A DNA stretch of 64,000 nt from Oscillibacter sp. (GTDB lineage: Bacteria > Bacillota > Clostridia > Oscillospirales > Oscillospiraceae): contig JAFXQV010000008.1 in assembly GCA_017526785.1 (NCBI GenBank), positions 1 through 64,000 on the forward strand, read 5' to 3'. The notes under the pieces are model-generated. The model worked only from the letters and a program-made list of their open reading frames with translations. It did not search any database and was not told where the DNA came from. The position numbers and the translations under genes were made by a program. Positions 60,168-64,000 of this stretch are shown piece after piece (position 1 is the stretch's first letter; each line of letters starts with the position of its first letter).

Positions 60168-60183
60168 CTCCCAGTGTTCCCCC

Positions 60184-60534
60184 TTACAGCGTCATGGAAT
60201 CCACGCACACGTCCACGGTCTTGACCTCCACGCCCGTGTTTTTCGTCACGACGTACTGGACTTCGTTCATGATGGAGCGGCACACCGCCGGAATGTTGAC
60301 GCCGTTTTCGACGACAATGTGCAGTTCAATGGAAACCGCGTTGTCCTCCAGCCACGTAATGTGGACGCCCTTCCCCATGGCCTCGCGGCGGAGCAGGTGT
60401 ACAAGGCCGTCCGTCACGGAGCGCACGGCCATTCCCTTGACGCCGAAACAGTTGGTGGCGGCGTAGCCCGTAATATTCGTGAACACCGCGCCGCTGATGA
60501 ATACATTGCCACGTTCATTCTGAAATTGTATCAT
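60184..60534 (-). CDS. Asp23/Gls24 family protein (YloU-like)
   Basis: The 116-residue protein has the Asp23/Gls24 pattern: ITGYAATNCFGVKGMAVR, the ITWLEDNAVSIELHIVVENG strand pair, and VKTVDVCVDSM at the end. It lies before the FakA-like gene, as yloU before yloV. Its role is not settled; relatives are cell-envelope or alkaline-stress proteins. ATG 60534 has GAGGCAATC upstream. Confidence 0.9.
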   Translation of the reverse strand: MIQFQNERGNVFISGAVFTNITGYAATNCFGVKGMAVRSVTDGLVHLLRREAMGKGVHITWLEDNAVSIELHIVVENGVNIPAVCRSIMNEVQYVVTKNTGVEVKTVDVCVDSMTL

Positions 60535-60633
60535 GATTGCCTCACTTCCCGCTGTGGTTGGTGCCTGTCGTACGCCATTATATAGGATTTGCTCATCAAA
60601 CACAAGGACTTTCCCGAAGTCGCGCCTCTCCGC

Positions 60634-61293
60634 TCAGGTTAAGGCTTTCAGCGCCTCGCCCCAGTCCTTCACGGACACGTCGGCCAGTGCCTGTAACTCG
60701 TCCCAGTGTCCGGCGGACGGCGGGTCGTAGACGCCGACGCCGTAAAATCCGGCCTCTTTGGCCGTCCGCATGGCTACCGCCGAATCCTCGTAGACCGCGA
60801 TTTCCCCCGGCGACGCCCCGAAGCGCCGCGCCGCTTCCAGATAGATATCGGGGCGGTCTTTTCCAACGCCCAGTTCCAGACACGACAGCAGGAACTCGAA
60901 GCAGTCCCGCAGTCCCAGACGCCGCAGGCACACTTCCATCAGTTCCAGTCCGGTACCGGACGCCACCGCCATTCGCACGCCGTCACGCCGGAGCGCGTCG
61001 ATGTACGCCCGTACGCCGTCCTTGGCCGGAATGCTCTCCCGGTAGCGCGCCGCCATATGCGCCACGAAGCCCGCGCCGACTTCCTCCGGCTTGTCCGGGA
61101 ACCGGAACCAGTCGACCATAATCCGCGACGCCTCCTCGATGTTCAGGGGCTTGATACGTTCCAGCACCTTGTCCACGGTCTCCGGGTCGGACACGCCACG
61201 GTTTAAGAGAAAATCCCGCTCTTCCTGTCTCCAGTAGGTCATGGAATCGACCAGCGTACCGTCAAAGTCGAAAATCGCAAAGCGTTGTTTCAT
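60634..61293 (-). CDS. HAD-family hydrolase (beta-phosphoglucomutase/phosphatase type)
   Basis: The 219-residue protein has HAD motif I DFDGTLVDS, motif II region MAVASGTGLE, motif III Lys in GVGKDRPDIYLEAA, and motif IV YEDSAVAMRTAKEAG. The cap position and length fit the phosphoglycolate phosphatase/beta-phosphoglucomutase subgroup. The substrate is unknown. ATG 61293 has AGAGGCTGACC upstream. It is not closely coupled to its neighbours. Confidence 0.9.
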   Translation of the reverse strand: MKQRFAIFDFDGTLVDSMTYWRQEERDFLLNRGVSDPETVDKVLERIKPLNIEEASRIMVDWFRFPDKPEEVGAGFVAHMAARYRESIPAKDGVRAYIDALRRDGVRMAVASGTGLELMEVCLRRLGLRDCFEFLLSCLELGVGKDRPDIYLEAARRFGASPGEIAVYEDSAVAMRTAKEAGFYGVGVYDPPSAGHWDELQALADVSVKDWGEALKALT

Positions 61294-61412
61294 GGTCAGC
61301 CTCTTTCCCGGCGGCGTACGCCGTATGTGTTGCGGAGAGTATACCACACGCGCCGCGCTTTTTCCATAAGTTTTCAAAAAATGTGCAAACTGTCCGCCGC
61401 GCATACAAAAGC

Positions 61413-61434
61413 GCCGGAATGACAGCATTCCGGC
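61413..61434 (-). terminator. Terminator after the nuclease gene
   Basis: GCCGGAATG (61413-61421) pairs perfectly with CATTCCGGC (61426-61434), with a 4-base loop. On the minus strand it is followed by GCTTTTGT. Confidence 0.85.
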
Positions 61435-61440
61435 GGCATT

Positions 61441-62388
61441 TTACGGCTTACAGCGTCCGCAAGGCTCGTAACCTTGCGAAATCAATTCGTCACGGCTCCC
61501 GGCGTACTCCTGCCTGTAGTTGGCTTTCATGTTCACGGCGCTGAAACAGTCGGGATAGTGGAACTTGCGCGTGTTCGTGTTGAGAATGTACGTGACGGCG
61601 TTTTCGCCGGGGTCGGCGGCATCGTCAGCGGCGGGGAGTTCGTCGGCGCGGAAACTGTCCCCAGTGGCGTAGTCGATGACAATGCCCGGCTGGACGTTGT
61701 AGCAGTAGACATTGAACAGCACGCCCTCTCCGGCGTCCTCCACGGACATGGCCTCCATCTGTACGCCGCTGGCCACAAGGTTGTCGCCCTCGAAAATCGG
61801 CGTCACGCGGTACAGGACGTGGTTCCCGGTTTCTTTTACGTAGTCCGCCGCCAGATTCTCGAACGGCAACATTCCCGTGACGTTCAAGTACCGGGTTCCG
61901 GTGATGAGATTTTTCTTGTTCGCGTTCTCGGCGGTCAACTGGTATCCGATGAGGTGACAGCGGTTGTAGAGATATTTGCCGTCGACGTTGTCATACTGTA
62001 CGGTGTGCCAGCCGGACGGCTTGACCTGTCCGATAGCGCCGCGTTTCTCTGTGGGCATGAGGTCAAGTCCGACGTTGGCGTAGGCCACGCCGCAGCGCCC
62101 TAACGCGTCGAGTTCGCTGTAGGTCTCGAAGGAGCGGCGCGGCAGGTCGTCGGGGTCGAAGTCGGGGACGTTGTTGTGAAGCGGCACATAGGCTTCCCCG
62201 CTGTAATCGGGTATCGTGTCGAGCGTGTAGCCCGGGCTGTCAAGCCCGGAATCGGGGGACGTGGTATCGGCTGGAGAATCGGGGCGCGGCGCGTACCCGG
62301 AATCGGGATTGGAACGCGGCTGACAGGCCGTCAGCGTCAGACAGAGTATCAGCAACAGCGCCGCGCAAAAGCGGTTATGTTTCCTCAC
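61441..62388 (-). CDS. Secreted DNA/RNA non-specific endonuclease lipoprotein (EndA/NucA type)
   Basis: From GTG 62388 (GGAGGTGTAC upstream) the product is 315 residues. A lipoprotein signal (CAALLLILCLTLTACQP) and a Pro/Ser/Asp-rich linker come first. A beta-beta-alpha metal nuclease domain (about 95-235) contains NRCHLIGYQLTAENANKKN, in which His is the general base and Asn binds the metal, followed by LITGTRYLNV. The C-terminal 50 residues (YILNTNTRKFHYPDC through YEPCGRCKP) hold three Cys and His, an Ada-like zinc module often attached to such nucleases. It may degrade extracellular nucleic acid. It overlaps the upstream gene by 14 bases. Confidence 0.85.
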   Translation of the reverse strand: MRKHNRFCAALLLILCLTLTACQPRSNPDSGYAPRPDSPADTTSPDSGLDSPGYTLDTIPDYSGEAYVPLHNNVPDFDPDDLPRRSFETYSELDALGRCGVAYANVGLDLMPTEKRGAIGQVKPSGWHTVQYDNVDGKYLYNRCHLIGYQLTAENANKKNLITGTRYLNVTGMLPFENLAADYVKETGNHVLYRVTPIFEGDNLVASGVQMEAMSVEDAGEGVLFNVYCYNVQPGIVIDYATGDSFRADELPAADDAADPGENAVTYILNTNTRKFHYPDCFSAVNMKANYRQEYAGSRDELISQGYEPCGRCKP

Positions 62389-62797
62389 GTACGTACACCT
62401 CCTGTGTAATTTTCTCGTGGGAGAAGCCCGGGAATTCGACGGTTTCCGCCAGATTCCAAGGCGGGGCGGACAGGTCAAGGTCAAGTTTCACGTCGGACGG
62501 ATACGCCCTGTTCCAGCGGAACAAAATCACGCGTTCGACGCGCTCTATCACTGGTAGAAGCGGCACATTCTCCACGAAGCAGAAATCCCCGTCCGGCGCT
62601 TTCTGTAAAAAATCCTCGTCGACGGAAATCGCGCCGGATTCGGTGTCGGCGAACTGCCTGCGGGAGTAGGCGTTCATCCAGAGCCGGGAACCGTCCGAGA
62701 GTGCAAGGACGCGTTCCCGTAGCGCCCTGTCCTGACTTTGCCGACGGTGGTTGAACATCAGCCCCCCGCCGTCGTCAATGACCGTGATAATGTTCAT
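62375..62797 (-). CDS. Conserved uncharacterised protein (FNHRRQS motif)
   Basis: The 140-residue protein opens MNIITVIDDGGGLMFNHRRQ, with SRDR-like SQDRALRERVL and a conserved RLWMNAYSRRQF. I have seen this family in Clostridia under misleading names such as ribonuclease Z, but no metallo-beta-lactamase motifs are present. Its start overlaps the trmB end by 4 bases (ATGA), and its end overlaps the nuclease gene. It is the middle gene of a three-gene operon. Function is unknown. Confidence 0.78.
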   Translation of the reverse strand: MNIITVIDDGGGLMFNHRRQSQDRALRERVLALSDGSRLWMNAYSRRQFADTESGAISVDEDFLQKAPDGDFCFVENVPLLPVIERVERVILFRWNRAYPSDVKLDLDLSAPPWNLAETVEFPGFSHEKITQEVYVREET

Positions 62798-63462
62798 CGC
62801 GCCGCGCCTCCTGTCTGTTCCGGTTCCCGCCACGGCTCCATTGTCCCGACAAGACGGCAAATCGGCTTCCCCTGCGCGTGGAACTTTTCCTCGTAATCGG
62901 TCATGATTTCCGCGACGCCGTTCGCGTGCAGGTCGCGCGTGACCTCCGAGAGCGCGAAGCCGTAGCGCGGCAGTTCCGAGAGCGAGAAGTCGAACAAGTC
63001 CGCGTTGTCGGTCTTGAAGCGGATTTGCCCGCCGTCTTTGAGGACTTCCCGGTAGCGTTTCAGGAAGTTTCCGTGGGTCAGACGCCGCTTGGCGTGGCGG
63101 TTCCCCGGCCACGGGTCGGAGAAATTCAAGTAGAGGCCGTCGACCTCCCCCGGCGCGAAGTACGACGGTAACGCGTCGGCATTGCCGGAGATGAAAAACA
63201 CGTTGGGCAGTTCCAGACAGCGTTCCATAGCGACGACTAACGCTTCCCGCACAACTTCCACGCCGATAAACAAAGTATCGGGTTCTGACGCCGCCACGCC
63301 CGCCGTGAAGCGCCCCTTGCCGCAGCCGAGTTCGAGCCACAGTCCCCGCGCCGACGGCATGAGGCCGCGCCACTGTCCGCGTTGCGCGGCGGGGTCTGGA
63401 ATCAGTTTCGCGGAACAGCGTTGCATTCGGGGGACGAGGTTTTTCTTTTTTCGCATGCGCAT
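62794..63462 (-). CDS. trmB: tRNA (guanine-N7-)-methyltransferase
   Basis: The 222-residue protein has MRMRKKKNLVPRMQRC at the front, the SAM motif WLELGCGKGRFT, VEVVREAL, and the TrmB signature LNFSDPWPGNRHAKRRL, followed by FKTDN and AEIMTDYEEKF. It methylates G46 in the tRNA variable loop. I choose the second ATG (63462) to match the family start; ATG 63471 is possible. The promoter at 63498-63526 lies about 40 bases upstream. Confidence 0.94.
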   Translation of the reverse strand: MRMRKKKNLVPRMQRCSAKLIPDPAAQRGQWRGLMPSARGLWLELGCGKGRFTAGVAASEPDTLFIGVEVVREALVVAMERCLELPNVFFISGNADALPSYFAPGEVDGLYLNFSDPWPGNRHAKRRLTHGNFLKRYREVLKDGGQIRFKTDNADLFDFSLSELPRYGFALSEVTRDLHANGVAEIMTDYEEKFHAQGKPICRLVGTMEPWREPEQTGGAAR

Positions 63463-63497
63463 GGCGTTCAACTCCTGTCACGGCGAGATACCGAATG

Positions 63498-63526
63498 ATT
63501 GTAGCACACGGAAGCGGAATTTTCAA
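63498..63526 (-). promoter_or_regulatory. Promoter of the trmB operon
   Basis: On the minus strand TTGAAA (63521-63526) and TACAAT (63498-63503) are 17 bases apart. Confidence 0.75.
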
Positions 63527-63536
63527 CGGATTTCCC

Positions 63537-63564
63537 TTGACTTTGTGCGCCGTTCTGATAAGAT
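63537..63564 (+). promoter_or_regulatory. Promoter of the DUF4160 gene
   Basis: TTGACT (63537-63542) and TAAGAT (63559-63564) have a 16-base spacer, diverging from the trmB promoter with the -35 boxes about 10 bases apart. Confidence 0.6.
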
Positions 63565-63605
63565 TAAGGGGTACAGACCACAAACCACGGGAAGGAAAGA
63601 ACGCT

Positions 63606-63872
63606 ATGCCCGAACTTTGCAGATTTTATAATATCGTCATAAAAATGATGTATAGTGACGATTCCCGGCACCATCGCCCCCATTTTCACGTTTTCTATGG
63701 TGACTATGAGGCTTCTGTCGGCGTGGACGGAGAACTGCTTGCCGGAAGTCTCCCGGTCAAGCAGTTGAAATTAGTACAGGCATGGGCGGCAATCCACGAG
63801 GAGGAACTGTACATTGCTTGGAATCAGGCGGTACGCAATATTCCATTTGGCAAAATCGAGCCGTTGCGTTAA
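63606..63872 (+). CDS. DUF4160 domain protein
   Basis: The 88-residue protein has the DUF4160 signature: IKMMYSDDSRHHRPHFHVFY, then DYEASVGVDGELLAGSLP and NQAVRNIPFGKIEPL near the end. ATG 63606 has GGAAAGAACGCT upstream. A DUF2442-type gene follows after 12 bases. DUF4160-DUF2442 pairs are common and have been proposed as toxin-antitoxin-like modules; activity is unproven. Confidence 0.88.
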   Translation: MPELCRFYNIVIKMMYSDDSRHHRPHFHVFYGDYEASVGVDGELLAGSLPVKQLKLVQAWAAIHEEELYIAWNQAVRNIPFGKIEPLR

Positions 63873-63884
63873 GGGGGACTTTTT

Positions 63885-64000
63885 ATGTACGTTGTAGACG
63901 GGATTGCCTACGCGGGAGAACAGCGGGAGAGCGTCAAAGTCAACGGCGTCCGGCCGCTGGACGGATACCGCCTCTGGCTCAGGTTCAACACGGGAGAGAC
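63885..64000 (+). CDS. DUF2442-type protein, 5' part only
   Basis: ATG 63885, with AAGGGGG upstream, opens a frame that runs off the window end. The first 38 residues (MYVVDGIAYAGEQRESVKVN, then GVRPLDGYRLWLRFNTGE) match the start of DUF2442, with the phrase V-x-P-L-x-x-Y-x-L-x-L-x-F. It pairs with the DUF4160 gene. Confidence 0.75.
   Translation, partial: MYVVDGIAYAGEQRESVKVNGVRPLDGYRLWLRFNTGE

Overview
The window looks like a chromosomal segment of a GC-rich, spore-forming member of the Clostridia, perhaps the Oscillospiraceae/Ruminococcaceae side of the group. The basis is gene content: spoIIAA-spoIIAB-sigF, an alpha/beta small acid-soluble spore protein, a SigI/RsgI pair, a T-box leader before tyrS, a glmS ribozyme, a BglG-type antiterminator with ptsG, DapH-type lysine/diaminopimelate synthesis, S-layer-homology domains, and Gram-positive shortened leaders with strong TTGACA/TATAAT promoters. 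No rRNA, CRISPR array, insertion sequence or prophage was seen. The species cannot be named from this.

Layout. 1-4.3 kb: sigma factor SigI, its membrane anti-sigma factor RsgI with a long repetitive outer tail, and an alpha/beta hydrolase. 4.3-6.8 kb (minus): polar amino-acid ABC transporter. 6.9-10.2 kb: a vWA-FHA membrane protein divergent from a KAP-family NTPase. 10.3-12.5 kb (minus): O-acetylhomoserine sulfhydrylase (MetY) with a possible leader peptide, and a flavin-reductase-like protein. 12.7-21 kb (minus): an eight-gene type IV pilus assembly cluster pilB-T-C-(pilin)-D-M-N-O. 21.3 kb: TspO. 21.9-29.4 kb (minus): one operon holding a Tat export system (TatB-like, TatA, TatC), a Tat-signal FMN/FAD reductase, and an Rnf-like electron-transfer complex RnfC, RnfD-RnfG fused, RnfE, RnfA, without RnfB. 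29.5-32.8 kb: a DUF4062-like/TPR protein and HemW. 33-36.5 kb: an Hsp70-J-like protein pair behind a structured leader. 36.6-38.5 kb: tRNA-Arg(CCG) and the sporulation sigma-F operon. 38.7-44 kb: a tyrosine recombinase, an SLH-GH18 protein and dapA-dapB-dapH. 44.5-51 kb: a transglutaminase-like secreted protein, DegV, an SASP, the antiterminator and PtsG. 51-57 kb: an SDR dehydrogenase, a 32-residue membrane peptide, TyrS, DUF421/DUF4363, and GlmS. 57-64 kb: M24 peptidase, DAK2/DegV-like protein, Asp23-like protein, HAD hydrolase, NucA-like nuclease, TrmB, and a DUF4160/DUF2442 pair cut by the window end.

The most notable unit is the Tat-reductase-Rnf operon. Its gene order suggests that electrons from NADH pass through an Rnf-like complex to covalently bound flavin outside the membrane, and from there to a Tat-exported reductase that respires an unknown organic acceptor. 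This is inference from gene neighbourhood and motifs. Other points of interest are a prepilin-like protein lacking Glu5, a pilC gene that seems to start at ATC downstream of a 12-C tract, an RsgI lacking the usual Asn-Pro cleavage pair, an Arg-rich upstream peptide before metY, and several structured leaders that do not match families I recognise.
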